64,000 nt of DNA from Castellaniella sp049673105 (GCF_049673105.1 NZ_JBATXG010000017.1:1-64000), one strand, 5' to 3'; counted from the stretch's first letter, positions 52,096-61,113 are shown. Numbers and translations: made by a program. Notes: a model not told the origin generated them from the sequence alone.

Positions 52096-54081
52096 GTGAG
52101 CAGCACTGAACTCGACCCCCTGTGGACGCCTGACGCCAATCGCATCGCCCAGGCTCGCATCACGGATTATCAGCAGTGGCTGCACCGACGAAAGAGTCAG
52201 GTCTTTCAGGATTATCCGGCGCTGTGGCAGTGGTCCGTCGATCACCTGGAGGACTTTTACGAGTCGATCTGGGAATACTTCGATCTGCGCAGCTCCACGC
52301 CTCATCAGCGTGTCCTGGACCGTCGTGTGATGCCGGGGGCGCGGTGGTTCGAGGGCGCCCGTCTCAATCTTGCCGAGCAGGTCTTTCGTTTTCATCTGGA
52401 CGAACCGGGCCGCCCGGCCATTGTGTCGCGGTCGGAAATCAGGCCCCAGCAGACGCTGTCCTGGGGCGACTTGCGTATCCAGGTGGCCGCCGTCGCGCAG
52501 GGCTTGCAAGCCCTGGGAGTGGGGCCGGGGGACCGCGTGGCCGCCTATTTGCCCAATCTGCCTGAAACCATGGTTGCGTTTCTGGCGGCGGCCAGCCTGG
52601 GGGCCATCTGGTCCAGTTGTTCGCCGGACATGGGCGTCAGCGGCGTGCTTGACCGGTTCCGTCAGGTCGGTCCCAAGGTATTGCTGGCGGTCGATGGCTA
52701 CCGGTATGACGGCAAGGACTTCGATCGCCTGGCGGTGGTGATGGAATTGCGCGCTGCCTTGCCGACCTTGAACAAGGTCGTGCTGCTGCCTTATCTGAAT
52801 CCCGATGCGCATCTGGACAGGGCGCTGTCGTGGCGTGAACTGTCGGCGCATACCAATGCAGCCTTGCGCTTCGAGCAGGTGCCGTTCGACCATCCTTTGT
52901 GGGTCGTGTATTCCTCGGGCACCACCGGCCTGCCCAAGCCCATCGTGCATGGTCATGGCGGCGTTCTGCTAAAAGGCTTGCAGGATATCGCTTTGCAAAT
53001 GGATATCGGCCCGCAGGACCGGTTCATGTGGTTCACCACCACCGGCTGGATCATGTGGAATGTCCAGATGATGGGTCTGCTGGTCGGCGCCACGATTTGT
53101 CTGTATGACGGCAGTGCCAGTTACCCGGACATGAATGTGCTGTGGGACGTGGCGGATCAAGCGGATCTGACATTCTTTGGCGCAGGAGCGGCCTATTTCC
53201 AAGCGTGTCGCGAGGCAGGCGTCCAGGCGGGCGAGCGGGTGCGGCCGGGGCGACTGAAGACGGTCGGCTCCACCGGGTCGCCGCTGCCTGATCTGGGCTA
53301 TCGCTGGCTGGCGCAGCAGTTTCCGGGTGTGCTGATCGCCGCCCTGAGCGGCGGGACCGACGTGGCTGCCGGCTATGTGGGGCCATGCCCCGTGCTGCCC
53401 GTTTACGCGGGCGAGATGCAGTGCTGTTATCTGGGCGCGGCACTGCAAGTCTATGATGATGAAGGCCGTCCGCTCGCCGACCAGGTGGGCGAATTGGTGA
53501 TCACCGCACCCATGCCCAGCATGCCGCTGTATTTCTGGAACGATCCGGAAGGCAGCCGCTATTACGACAGTTATTTCAGCGTCTTTCCTGGCGTTTGGCG
53601 CCATGGCGACTGGATCCGCATCACCCCGCATGGCGGCGCCGTCATCTACGGTCGTTCGGATACGGTCATCAATCGCCAGGGTGTCCGCATGGGCACAGCC
53701 GAGCTCTATCGGGTGCTGGAATCCTTCCCCGAAATCCTGGACTGTATGATCGTCGATCTGGAATACCTGGGGCGCGAATCCTATATGCCACTGTTCGTGG
53801 CGCTGAGTCGCGGCCAGGTACTCGGCGATGATCTGCGCCAACGGATCAAGGCCGCGATTCGGGCGCAGTTGTCCGTTCACCATGTGCCCGATGAAATCCT
53901 GGTCGTCCCAGCCGTGCCGCGCACCCTGAGCGGCAAGAAAATGGAACTGCCCATCAAGCGCTTGCTGTTGGGCGAATCGCTGGACAAGATCATCAGTCCC
54001 GACGCCATGGCCAATCCCGACAGCCTGATGTGGTATCTGGCGTTCGGCAAAGCCCGCCGCCGGCAAGCGCCCCGAGCCTGA
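52096..54081 (+). CDS. Acetoacetate--CoA ligase
   Basis: The 661-residue AMP-forming ligase has WVVYSSGTTGLPKPIVHGHGG (ATP binding), WFTTTGWIMWNVQMMGLLVGAT, IYGRSDTVINRQGVRMGT and the C-terminal LSGKKMELPIK lysine. Length and the N-terminal LW.P..... .......F segment match acetoacetyl-CoA synthetase. It activates acetoacetate, linking to polyhydroxybutyrate or ketone body use. GTG 52096 is preferred, with AGGAGA 5 bp upstream. GTG 52075 is an alternative. Confidence 0.92.
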   Translation: MSSTELDPLWTPDANRIAQARITDYQQWLHRRKSQVFQDYPALWQWSVDHLEDFYESIWEYFDLRSSTPHQRVLDRRVMPGARWFEGARLNLAEQVFRFHLDEPGRPAIVSRSEIRPQQTLSWGDLRIQVAAVAQGLQALGVGPGDRVAAYLPNLPETMVAFLAAASLGAIWSSCSPDMGVSGVLDRFRQVGPKVLLAVDGYRYDGKDFDRLAVVMELRAALPTLNKVVLLPYLNPDAHLDRALSWRELSAHTNAALRFEQVPFDHPLWVVYSSGTTGLPKPIVHGHGGVLLKGLQDIALQMDIGPQDRFMWFTTTGWIMWNVQMMGLLVGATICLYDGSASYPDMNVLWDVADQADLTFFGAGAAYFQACREAGVQAGERVRPGRLKTVGSTGSPLPDLGYRWLAQQFPGVLIAALSGGTDVAAGYVGPCPVLPVYAGEMQCCYLGAALQVYDDEGRPLADQVGELVITAPMPSMPLYFWNDPEGSRYYDSYFSVFPGVWRHGDWIRITPHGGAVIYGRSDTVINRQGVRMGTAELYRVLESFPEILDCMIVDLEYLGRESYMPLFVALSRGQVLGDDLRQRIKAAIRAQLSVHHVPDEILVVPAVPRTLSGKKMELPIKRLLLGESLDKIISPDAMANPDSLMWYLAFGKARRRQAPRA

Positions 54082-54149
54082 TGCCTGATACTGCCGCCTG
54101 AACCCTTGTGCTACAGTGGCAGCCGAATTTTTGCCCTGGAGTCTCGCAT

Positions 54150-55064
54150 ATGTCGACGTCCTTTTACCCCATTGGCACCCCCGGCGTTCCCTGGGGGCCG
54201 GATGAAATCGCCGCCTGGCTGGGGCGCCGGACGCGGCAGCGCAGTTACGCAGACCTGGTGTTGCGCCGGATTGATGAGCTGCGGGAATTGTTCGATATCG
54301 TCCAATACGGCGAGCTGGACTATGCGCCTGATGCCTATCCGCTGATGGCTTTGCGCAGCCGCCGCTGGCAGGGCGATCGCCCGGTGGCCTTGGTCACGGG
54401 CGGGGTGCATGGCTATGAAACCAGCGGCGTCATGGGGGCCTTGCAGTTCGCCGCGCAGCATGCAGCGGCTTACGAAGATCATTTCGACCTGCTGATCGCG
54501 CCGTGTGTCAGCCCCTGGGGGTTCGAGCGCATCCATCGCTGGAATCCGCAGGCGCTGGATCCCAACCGGTCTTTCCGCGACCACAGCCCGGCGCCGGAAT
54601 CCGCCGCGCTGATGCATCTGGTGGCCCCCTTCGCTGCGCGGGTGCGCGTGCATATCGATCTGCACGAGACGACCGACACGGACGAGTCCGAGTTCCGTCC
54701 CGCCCTGGCGGCGCGCGACGGCAAGCCCTTCATGTCCGGCGGGATTCCCGACGGCTTTTACCTGGTGGATGATGCGGATGCCCCGCAGCCGGCGTTTCAA
54801 CAGGCCATCATTGATGCCGTTGCCCAGGTCACGCATATCGCCCCCGCCGATGAGCAAGGGCTGATCATCGGTTCGCCTGTCGTGTCGCCCGGCGTGATCC
54901 GCTATGCCTTGCGGCCTCTGGGCCTGTGTGCCGGCATGACCGATGCGCCTTACCGGACGACGACCGAGGTCTACCCGGATAGCCCGCAGGCAACGCCGGA
55001 ACAGTGCAATGACGCCCAGGCGGCGGCGGTACGGGCTGCGCTGGATTACGCACGGATACATTGA
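54150..55064 (+). CDS. M14-family zinc carboxypeptidase-like protein
   Basis: The 304-residue protein has the HxxE metal motif in TGGVHGYETSGVMGA and a later His in VHIDLHETTDTDE, the M14 pattern of two histidines and a glutamate. A glutamate in TTTEVYPDS may be catalytic. No signal peptide is seen, so it is probably cytoplasmic, as in the MpaA/succinylglutamate desuccinylase-like branches. The substrate is unknown. ATG 54150 has TGGAG upstream. An upstream ATG at 54108 lies in the gap after the ligase gene. Confidence 0.82.
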   Translation: MSTSFYPIGTPGVPWGPDEIAAWLGRRTRQRSYADLVLRRIDELRELFDIVQYGELDYAPDAYPLMALRSRRWQGDRPVALVTGGVHGYETSGVMGALQFAAQHAAAYEDHFDLLIAPCVSPWGFERIHRWNPQALDPNRSFRDHSPAPESAALMHLVAPFAARVRVHIDLHETTDTDESEFRPALAARDGKPFMSGGIPDGFYLVDDADAPQPAFQQAIIDAVAQVTHIAPADEQGLIIGSPVVSPGVIRYALRPLGLCAGMTDAPYRTTTEVYPDSPQATPEQCNDAQAAAVRAALDYARIH

Positions 55065-55091
55065 GTCAGGGTAATTCCTGATCTTGCTGTC

Positions 55092-55120
55092 TTGTATTTG
55101 GAAAGGCAGGTGCCTATACT
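55092..55120 (+). promoter_or_regulatory. Sigma-70-type promoter of a candidate small RNA
   Basis: TTGTAT (55092-55097) and TATACT (55115-55120) have a 17-bp spacer. No reading frame follows before the terminator at 55212-55236. Confidence 0.65.
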
Positions 55121-55126
55121 GGAATC

Positions 55127-55240
55127 GCTACCAAGTGGTAGTGATTCTTCGCCTCAACGGCGTCGACTTTGCACTGCGCCCATGCAGTGCTTACTGCTCC
55201 AGTGGCAGTAGGGCCCCACCAAAAGGTGGGGCCTTTGCGT
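55127..55240 (+). ncRNA. Candidate small RNA of about 110 nt with five hairpins
   Basis: The stretch after the promoter contains stem-loops in series: CTACC/GGTAG (55128-55141), CGCC/GGCG (55150-55162), GCACTGC/GCAGTGC (55171-55190) and TACTGC/GCAGTA (55192-55210). A GGCCCCACC/GGTGGGGCC terminator (55212-55233) with a short T tail follows. It has no reading frame and lies between a peptidase gene and the convergent diguanylate cyclase gene. No known RNA family is recognised. The stems, own promoter and terminator support an RNA gene. Confidence 0.6.
55212..55236. terminator. Terminator shared by the sRNA candidate and convergent genes
   Basis: GGCCCCACC (55212-55220) pairs with GGTGGGGCC (55225-55233) around AAAA, followed by TTT. 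On the minus strand it lies 24 bp past the diguanylate cyclase stop. Confidence 0.75.
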
Positions 55241-55259
55241 TTGGGGCTGCAGATACGGG

Positions 55260-56849
55260 CTAGGTCTGTGCAGCACTATCGTCGCTGACCACGACCCGGT
55301 TGCGGCCTGTCTGCTTGGCGCGATACAGGGCCTGGTCGGCGGCTTTCAGGGCAGATGTGGTGTCGGTCGCGTCCTCGGGCGACCAGGCGGCCACCCCGAT
55401 GGAAACCGTCACGATCTCCCCAGGCAGGATATTGGCTTGTTCGATGCCGGCCCGCAGCCGTTCGGCGATGCCCGCCGCCGTGTCCAGATGCGTTCCGGGC
55501 AGCAGCGCCAGGAATTCCTCGCCGCCCATGCGAAACAGCGCGTCGCTTTCGCGGGCCTGGGTCCGCATCCAGTCGCCGATCTGGCGGATCACTTCGTCCC
55601 CCGTGTCGTGGCCATAGGTGTCGTTGATGCGCTTGAAGAAATCGATGTCCAGCGTGATGACGGTAAAGGCCTGGTCCATTGTCTGGAAAGTCTGCAAGGC
55701 CAGTCTGAGCCCGCGCCGGTTGCCCAGGCCCGTCAGGGGGTCCTGATAAGCCTCGTCGTGAAGCTGCCCCAGCTGCGCTTCGACCGTTCCCAGTCCCAAC
55801 AGCAAGGCCCGCTGCAGGCGCTGCGCCTCGAAATACCAGCACGGCACAGAGCGGATGCGGCCCGCCATGCTGTCTTTGTAGCCGTCCTGCACAATGAGCG
55901 CCAATTCGCCCAGTGGACGAGAGACCCAGCCTGATAGAAACCAAAGCACGGTCAGCAGCAGGCCCGCCGGGATCAGGGACAGCCATAGCGTCCGGTGCAT
56001 CAGGTCATCCAGCCGCGCCAGGGTCGCTTGGGTGGGGCGCTGAACGACGATGCCCCATTTGGCTGCGGGAACGTAGGAAAAGCCCGCCAGCATGTCGATG
56101 CCCTGGCTGTTGACGATGCGCTGCGCGCCCGATAAGCCCTGCAAGACAGTATCGATGGCAGGATTGGGAAAGGTGACTTCGGTGCCGATCCGGTTGCTGT
56201 CCGGGTGATGGAGCAGATGGCGGGTGTCATCCACGACATAGACGTATGTGTCGTTGCGGAAATAGTGCTGTCCGATCAGCCGTGCCAGCCCGCCGTCGGC
56301 TTTCAGATAGATGGTGCCGGACATATAGCCCAGATATTGCTTGCTGTCGGTGCGTAAGGGCTGGGTGACCCGGATAGCCAGATTGCCCAGGATCGTCGTG
56401 AATGGACTGCTGATCATGGCCGCCTGATGCTGCAGGGCGGGCAGCGGCACGGGGGGTTTCACCTGCCGTCCCTTGATGGCCAAGGTCTCGGGCGAGGTGG
56501 TGATGATCAGCCCGCGGCTGCTGGTGACGGATACTGCGTTGAACCCCACGCCCTGCGCCCGCAAACGGTCGGCCTCGGATTGCAGGACGGCGGGGTCCAT
56601 GCCTGATTGGATGATGCGCTTGGCGGAATAGGCCAGGCCATCTTGGGCCTGCGTCAGCAGATCGGAAACCGAAGCAGCCAGTTTCTCAGCAAAAGCCTGG
56701 TTGGCCGCCAGGGTGTCCTCCATCAGCTGATCGCGCTGTATGCGGTAGGATCCCGCCATACCTGCCACCAGCATGGTCAGCACACTACCGATCGACAGCA
56801 CCAGCACCAATTGGCGCAAGGTGATGCGAGAAGGCCGACGGATCCGCAT
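55260..56849 (-). CDS. Membrane diguanylate cyclase with periplasmic sensor domain
   Basis: The 529-residue protein has an N-terminal helix (about 10-32) and a periplasmic dCACHE-like sensor (about 35-285) with YVVDDTRHLLHHPDSNRIGTEV. A second helix (about 290-312) precedes a cytoplasmic GGDEF domain. The active site is intact (MGGEEF), and an RESD inhibitory I-site lies five residues before it, so product feedback is expected. It makes cyclic di-GMP in response to an unknown external ligand. It is convergent to the sRNA candidate. Confidence 0.93.
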   Translation of the reverse strand: MRIRRPSRITLRQLVLVLSIGSVLTMLVAGMAGSYRIQRDQLMEDTLAANQAFAEKLAASVSDLLTQAQDGLAYSAKRIIQSGMDPAVLQSEADRLRAQGVGFNAVSVTSSRGLIITTSPETLAIKGRQVKPPVPLPALQHQAAMISSPFTTILGNLAIRVTQPLRTDSKQYLGYMSGTIYLKADGGLARLIGQHYFRNDTYVYVVDDTRHLLHHPDSNRIGTEVTFPNPAIDTVLQGLSGAQRIVNSQGIDMLAGFSYVPAAKWGIVVQRPTQATLARLDDLMHRTLWLSLIPAGLLLTVLWFLSGWVSRPLGELALIVQDGYKDSMAGRIRSVPCWYFEAQRLQRALLLGLGTVEAQLGQLHDEAYQDPLTGLGNRRGLRLALQTFQTMDQAFTVITLDIDFFKRINDTYGHDTGDEVIRQIGDWMRTQARESDALFRMGGEEFLALLPGTHLDTAAGIAERLRAGIEQANILPGEIVTVSIGVAAWSPEDATDTTSALKAADQALYRAKQTGRNRVVVSDDSAAQT

Positions 56850-56953
56850 GCCGAGATGCTCCTTTTTGTATTGAAATCATGTTGTTGCGGGCTCTGCCGA
56901 TGGTTCAAGCCTACACCATCCGGGGGGCTTGGACCACTGGGCTCGTGGTCTGC

Positions 56954-56981
56954 TTGCAGTAAGAAATTTTCTTGCTATAAT
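56954..56981 (+). promoter_or_regulatory. Promoter of tRNA-Met
   Basis: TTGCAG (56954-56959) and a perfect TATAAT (56976-56981) with a 16-bp spacer lie 10 bp before the tRNA 5' end. Confidence 0.7.
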
Positions 56982-56991
56982 TTCGCTCTTT

Positions 56992-57068
<77 letters not shown>

Positions 57069-57103
57069 GAATTATCATTGTCAATCAATGCGTTATCGCC
57101 ACC

Positions 57104-57295
57104 CTACCCGGTGGCGATTTTCGTTTCTGGCTCTGCCGGATTTCGCGTGATCCAGCGCACGCGGACCTTGGCCTCGGGTGCTGGCCGCAAGCGGGGCATA
57201 GCTGCAATCCAGCCCCGTTCTAGGTATTCCTGGGCTTCGCGCCTGTTGATCGCAGCGCCAGCCGTACAGCTTTGTAATGCGGCCTGCTGATTTCT
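57104..57295 (-). pseudogene. Possible 3' fragment of a gene beside tRNA-Met
   Basis: An open stretch of 63 codons without a start, beginning right after a stop at 57296-57298, reads AINRREAQEYLERGW and KVRVRWITRNP, which looks like genuine protein rather than shadow sequence. No family is recognised. It ends 36 bp from the tRNA, where remnants of integrated elements are often found. Confidence 0.3.
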
Positions 57296-57298
57296 TCA

Positions 57299-57416
57299 AG
57301 CCGGGACGGCCATGCGCACCACTTCCGGCAGTCCGGCAAGCTTTATTGTGCGATGTGGCCTATGCTGATGGGCTGACCGAAGCAAATCCGCTCCGGTCAC
57401 TGATAGCGGGGAAGAA
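57299..57416. other. Unassigned stretch between gene debris and a small basic frame
   Basis: Together with the flanking fragments this is part of about 370 bp after tRNA-Met with no confidently assignable gene. No repeat of the tRNA 3' end was seen in it. Confidence 0.4.
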
Positions 57417-57587
57417 ATGGACAAGAAAGATAAAGATCAGAAGCAAGAGGCGGCGAAGCCTGCAAACCCCAAGGCCGTGCCGAAACAGCCGCGTTGGCCA
57501 GGACTGGGCGGTAACTCAGGGATCAAAAACGCCAAGTCCGTGCATAGCCGCATGCCAACGGGACGCGGGTCGGCGCGGGGTCGATAG
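57417..57587 (+). CDS. Small basic protein, unknown function
   Basis: The 56-residue frame begins MDKKDKDQKQEAAKPANPK, continues with RWPGLGGNSGIKNAKS, and ends at the edge of the transposase fragment. Lys/Gln/Pro-rich composition, a GGGGA-like ribosome binding site and a defined end suggest a real small gene, possibly truncated or fused at its 3' end by the insertion. It could also be chance. Confidence 0.35.
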   Translation: MDKKDKDQKQEAAKPANPKAVPKQPRWPGLGGNSGIKNAKSVHSRMPTGRGSARGR

Positions 57588-57589
57588 AT

Positions 57590-57949
57590 GACGCGGCTGG
57601 CGTGCTGCAACGATTCAAAGCGGTGCCGGTGGGCACATTGCTCTTTCAGCGTCCGGATAACTCGCTCGACCATACCGTTCTGTTGCGGGTAATGCGGCGT
57701 CATGAACTCCTGGCGTAGGCTATAGCTGCGCACCGGCGCCGTGTAGCTGCGACTGGTAAAAACGAGCCCATTGTCCGACCGAAGCAGGAATGGCGCCGGT
57801 ACCCGGCCCAGCGTGCCGAATCGAGCGATTAGGGTGTGCACCAGCGCGTTGCTGGCGGTCGCCACCTTGCCGCTGCGCGACAGGTGCCAACCCAACAGTT
57901 CACGCGTATGGCAGTCGATCACCAGCGCCAGTGTGGAGTAGCGAGCCAT
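57590..57949 (-). mobile_element. IS3-family transposase (OrfB) remnant
   Basis: This fragment encodes the middle of a DDE integrase core: LALVIDCHTRELLGWHLS (Asp), LRSDNGLVFTSRSY (Asp) and QQNGMVERVIRTLKEQCAHR (Glu). The usual RRPHQAL ending after ASRVI is missing, and the N-terminal part with OrfA is absent as well. The open frame runs on fortuitously to 57437. It is a non-functional remnant beside the arsenic operon. Confidence 0.85.
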
Positions 57950-58013
57950 GCAACGTCAGACGTGTCAGTAGGTCGTGCAGGGCACAGATGCGCTGGCGGA
58001 CGATCAGGTGACG

Positions 58014-58751
58014 TCATATTGACCGCTGATTCACTCGCGAGGACAGTTCCGCCGCACTCTCTTTGCGCTCGCTGTAGCGGTCGACCAAATACGATCCTAC
58101 GTCTCGCGTCAATAGCGTGAATTTGAACAATTCCTCCATCACATCTACGACGCGGTCGTAGTAGCTGGACGGTTTCATGCGACCGTCATCATCAAACTCC
58201 ATGAAGGCTTTGGCAACCGATGATTGATTGGGGATAGTCACCATCCGCATCCAGCGCCCGAGCACACGCATCTGGTTCAGTGCATTGAACGACTGGGACC
58301 CTCCGGATACTTGCATGACCGCCAGCGTCTTGCCTTGGGTGGGCCGTATCGCTCCCAGGGAAAGGGGAATCCAATCAATTTGAGACTTCATGATGCCGGT
58401 CATCGCGCCGTGGCGTTCAGGAGACGTCCACACCATTCCTTCAGACCATTGCACCAGTGCGCGCAGCTCCTGGACCTTAGGGTGAGTGTCAGGCGCGTCA
58501 TCTGGCAGAGGCAGGCCGCTGGGGTCAAAGACCTTGACCTCACCTCCCATGGCCTCAAGGAGCCGAGCCGCTTCGAAAGTCAGCAGCCGGCTGTATGAGA
58601 GCTTGCGCGCCGAGCCATAGAGCATGAGAAAGCGTGGTTTGTGTGAAGACTGTCCGTAAGCAGTCAGTTTGGCTGCGGAGGGCGCTTCGAAGAGCGTCTT
58701 GTCGAGCGCAGGAAGTTCTGTAGGATTCTGAAGGTAGGAAATATCGGTCAT
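58014..58751 (-). CDS. arsH: Arsenical resistance NADPH-dependent FMN reductase ArsH
   Basis: The 245-residue flavoprotein has the FMN motif LYGSARKLSYSRLL (about residues 45-58) and VWTSPERHGAMTGIMKSQIDW, characteristic of ArsH. ArsH reduces or oxidises organoarsenicals and quinones and adds to arsenic resistance. It is the last gene of the operon and overlaps acr3 by 4 bp. Confidence 0.93.
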   Translation of the reverse strand: MTDISYLQNPTELPALDKTLFEAPSAAKLTAYGQSSHKPRFLMLYGSARKLSYSRLLTFEAARLLEAMGGEVKVFDPSGLPLPDDAPDTHPKVQELRALVQWSEGMVWTSPERHGAMTGIMKSQIDWIPLSLGAIRPTQGKTLAVMQVSGGSQSFNALNQMRVLGRWMRMVTIPNQSSVAKAFMEFDDDGRMKPSSYYDRVVDVMEELFKFTLLTRDVGSYLVDRYSERKESAAELSSRVNQRSI

Positions 58752-59836
58752 GCAGATTTTTGAGGGGCAGGTTGGTGCGCTTCGTACCAGGGTTGTGTGC
58801 GCTTGACGACCGCGACCACGGCGAGCATCAGAGGGACTTCAATGAGTACCCCCACGACGGTTGCCAGTGCGGCGCCGGACTGAAAGCCAAATAGGCTAAT
58901 CGCTGTCGCGACGGCCAGTTCGAAGAAATTGCTCGCACCAATCAGAGCAGACGGTCCGGCGACACAGTGCGCGACACCGAGCTTTCGATTGAACACATAG
59001 GCCAGGCTGGCGTTCAGGACAACCTGTATGAAGATGGGCACCGCAAGCAAGCCGATGACAAGCGGCTGCTCAAGGATGGCCTCGCCTTGGAAGGCAAAAA
59101 GCAGCACTAACGTCAGCAGCAGGGCACCGATGGACAACGGCCCGAGCTTGGCCGTGACTGCATGGAAATGGCCAATACCACGGCGCAGCAGCTGTTTGCG
59201 CCATACCTGAGCAATGGCGACCGGTACCACGATGTACAGGCCCACGGAGACGAGCAAGGTGTCCCAGGGCACCGTAATCGACGATAGCCCCAGCAGCAGG
59301 GCGACAACCGGCGCAAAGGCCACGACCATGATGGCGTCATTCAATGCGACCTGTGAGAGCGTAAAGTACGGGTCTCCTTTGCAGAGTTGGCTCCATACGA
59401 ACACCATCGCAGTGCACGGTGCGGCGGCAAGTAAGATGAGTCCCGCTACGTAGCTGTCCAGTTGCTCGGATGGCAGGTACGGCGCAAAGACCTGTCGGAT
59501 GAAAAACCACGCGAGCAGCGCCATCGAAAACGGCTTGACGGCCCAGTTGATGAAGAGTGTGACGCCGATGCCCTGCCAATGGGAAGTCACCTGGTTCAAA
59601 GCGCTAAAGTCGATTTTTAGGAGCATCGGGACAATCATGACCCAGATGAGTACTCCCACCGGGATGTTGACCTTTGCGATTTCCAGGCTGGCTACCTCCT
59701 GGAAAAATCCAGGCAACAGTTGGCCCAGCGTAATCCCGATGACGATACAAAGAGCGACCCAGAGTGTCAGGTAGCGCTCAAAAAATGAAATAGTCGGCCT
59801 GGTGGGCGTTTCGGCTGCCAAGGTTGATGCGGTCAT
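58748..59836 (-). CDS. acr3: Arsenite efflux transporter, ACR3 family
   Basis: The 362-residue protein has ten predicted membrane helices and the ACR3 hallmark LLAAAPCTAMVFVWSQL with the essential cysteine, plus IGASNFFELAVATAISLFG. It exports arsenite from the cytoplasm using the proton gradient. It lies between arsC and arsH in the same direction. It is often annotated arsB, but the family is Acr3. Confidence 0.94.
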   Translation of the reverse strand: MTASTLAAETPTRPTISFFERYLTLWVALCIVIGITLGQLLPGFFQEVASLEIAKVNIPVGVLIWVMIVPMLLKIDFSALNQVTSHWQGIGVTLFINWAVKPFSMALLAWFFIRQVFAPYLPSEQLDSYVAGLILLAAAPCTAMVFVWSQLCKGDPYFTLSQVALNDAIMVVAFAPVVALLLGLSSITVPWDTLLVSVGLYIVVPVAIAQVWRKQLLRRGIGHFHAVTAKLGPLSIGALLLTLVLLFAFQGEAILEQPLVIGLLAVPIFIQVVLNASLAYVFNRKLGVAHCVAGPSALIGASNFFELAVATAISLFGFQSGAALATVVGVLIEVPLMLAVVAVVKRTQPWYEAHQPAPQKSA

Positions 59837-59842
59837 ACGAAA

Positions 59843-60331
59843 CTATGTCTTGGAAATGTGAGAGAGGATGGCTTGCACTTCCGAGCTGTCAAGTTCATTC
59901 AGCGGATGGGCAAGCAATTGCAGCATGCGATAGCCAAGAGCCTGGCGGGTCAGTTCGAACGCACTGGCTTTTTGGTCCTCGGAAGCATTTGATGGGTCCG
60001 GGTATCCCCAATGAACCTTCACGGGTTTGCCGGGCCAGTATGGGCACTGTTCGGCGGCCGCGTTGTCGCATACCGTGATGACGATGTGTATGTCGGGTGC
60101 CGAGTCGCCTGTGAACTCGTCCCAGCTCTTGCTGCGATAACCTTCGATGCTTATCCCTGCAGCTTGCAATGCTGTCAAGGCGTGAGGGTTGATGCGCCCG
60201 CTTGGGGCACTACCAGCGCTGTAGGCACGTACGTCTTTACCGAGTACGCCTGCCCAGTGATTGAGCATGCCTTCGGCAAGCACACTGCGCGCCGAGTTGT
60301 GAGTGCAAAGTATCAAGACATTAGTGGTCAT
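59843..60331 (-). CDS. arsC: Arsenate reductase (low-molecular-weight phosphatase type)
   Basis: The 162-residue protein has the phosphate loop CTHNSARS (Cys9 to Ser16) and ITVCDNAAAEQCPYWPGKPVKHWG-like later motifs with a further cysteine pair. It reduces arsenate to arsenite for export by Acr3. The fold is that of tyrosine phosphatases, coupled to thioredoxin or glutaredoxin. It follows arsR by 13 bp. Confidence 0.93.
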   Translation of the reverse strand: MTTNVLILCTHNSARSVLAEGMLNHWAGVLGKDVRAYSAGSAPSGRINPHALTALQAAGISIEGYRSKSWDEFTGDSAPDIHIVITVCDNAAAEQCPYWPGKPVKVHWGYPDPSNASEDQKASAFELTRQALGYRMLQLLAHPLNELDSSEVQAILSHISKT

Positions 60332-60344
60332 GGGCTGATTCTCG

Positions 60345-60671
60345 TCAACACTTGCATATATCGCCGCTGCTGTTGGCAGCGCAAGGTGCCCCTTGGCAGC
60401 AGTTTTCGGTGAGGTAGGACAGTAGCCGGTTCATGTTCTCGTATTCAGCTCGATAAATCAGGTTGCGCCCGGCTCGCTCCTGTGTCACGAGTCTTGTATT
60501 CGTAAGTTCCTTGAGGTGAAAGGACAAGGTTGCGGGCGGGATGGCCAGCTTGTCCTGCATGACGCCTGGGGTGAGGCCCTCGCCTCCAGCCACGACGAGC
60601 GCACGAAAAATTTCGAGACGCAGGGGCTGTGCAAGAGCTGCCAAGGCTTGAACAACATCTTTTATTTCCAT
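60345..60671 (-). CDS. arsR: Arsenite-responsive repressor ArsR
   Basis: The 108-residue winged-helix protein has the DNA-binding region PPATLSFHLKELTNTRLVTQERAGR and C-terminal cysteines Cys91, Cys92, Cys97, Cys106 and Cys108. The adjacent pair plus a later Cys resembles the C-terminal arsenite site of the Acidithiobacillus ferrooxidans ArsR rather than the helix-based site of plasmid R773 ArsR. It represses its own operon. ATG 60671 (MEIKDVVQAL) is chosen. An upstream in-frame start at 60776 adds 35 non-family residues. Confidence 0.92.
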   Translation of the reverse strand: MEIKDVVQALAALAQPLRLEIFRALVVAGGEGLTPGVMQDKLAIPPATLSFHLKELTNTRLVTQERAGRNLIYRAEYENMNRLLSYLTENCCQGAPCAANSSGDICKC

Positions 60672-60693
60672 ATTTCGAGAATAATGGAAATAT
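60670..60693. promoter_or_regulatory. Candidate ArsR operator
   Basis: ATATTTC-N10-GAAATAT (60670-60693) is a perfect 7-bp inverted repeat overlapping the arsR start codon and its leader. Confidence 0.5.
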
Positions 60694-60774
60694 TTGAGGA
60701 AATCAATCAATAGAACATCGGCGGTTTGGATAAACGGTGGGATTGGTATAAGCCCTGGACCACACACAGCCACC

Positions 60775-60801
60775 AAAATGAAAATGCCCTCGGGGGAGGG
60801 C
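60775..60801 (-). terminator. Terminator on the minus strand upstream of arsR
   Basis: On the minus strand GCCCTC-CCCC-GAGGGC is followed by ATTTTCATTTT. It would stop leftward transcripts before the ars promoter and insulate the operon. Confidence 0.55.
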
Positions 60802-60951
60802 TCAGGTCAGAATCAGACCCCGTCCCTGTCTGCCGCGCCCTCGCTTTTATTGGCACATGACGTTTCAACCAAAAACACAGCCCGTACAAATTGCCGTGTA
60901 TGGTGAAATCGTCAATTTTTGGGATGAAGCACCATCATCTAAGGAGGTCTC

Positions 60952-61113
60952 ATGCTTCACTACGCTGTCGTGTTTCTCATCATCGCGTTGGTCGCAGGGT
61001 TTTTCGGCTTCTTCGGCATTGCCGGTATTGCCGCTGAAATTGCCAAGGTCCTCTTCATCATCTTCATTATTCTGTTTATCGTGTCCCTGATATTCGGGCG
61101 CAGGCGGGGATGA
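60952..61113 (+). CDS. UPF0391 (DUF1328) small membrane protein, YtjA-like
   Basis: The 53-residue protein is almost wholly hydrophobic (MLHYAVVFLIIALVAGFFGF, IAAEIAKVLFIIF) and ends FGRRRG, the pattern of the UPF0391/YtjA family. An ideal AAGGAGG lies 5 bp before the ATG at 60952. The function is unknown, and members are often stress-induced. It stands alone between the ars operon and the DUF924 gene. Confidence 0.9.
   Translation: MLHYAVVFLIIALVAGFFGFFGIAGIAAEIAKVLFIIFIILFIVSLIFGRRRG

Noticed and set aside
57078..57299. Two overlapping frames on opposite strands after tRNA-Met as genes
   Set aside because: Both have shadow-like composition and no ribosome binding site. A third frame on the minus strand reads more like real protein but lacks a start.
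60707..60889. A 60-codon minus-strand frame upstream of arsR
   Set aside because: It spans the terminator hairpin and has no ribosome binding site or family resemblance.
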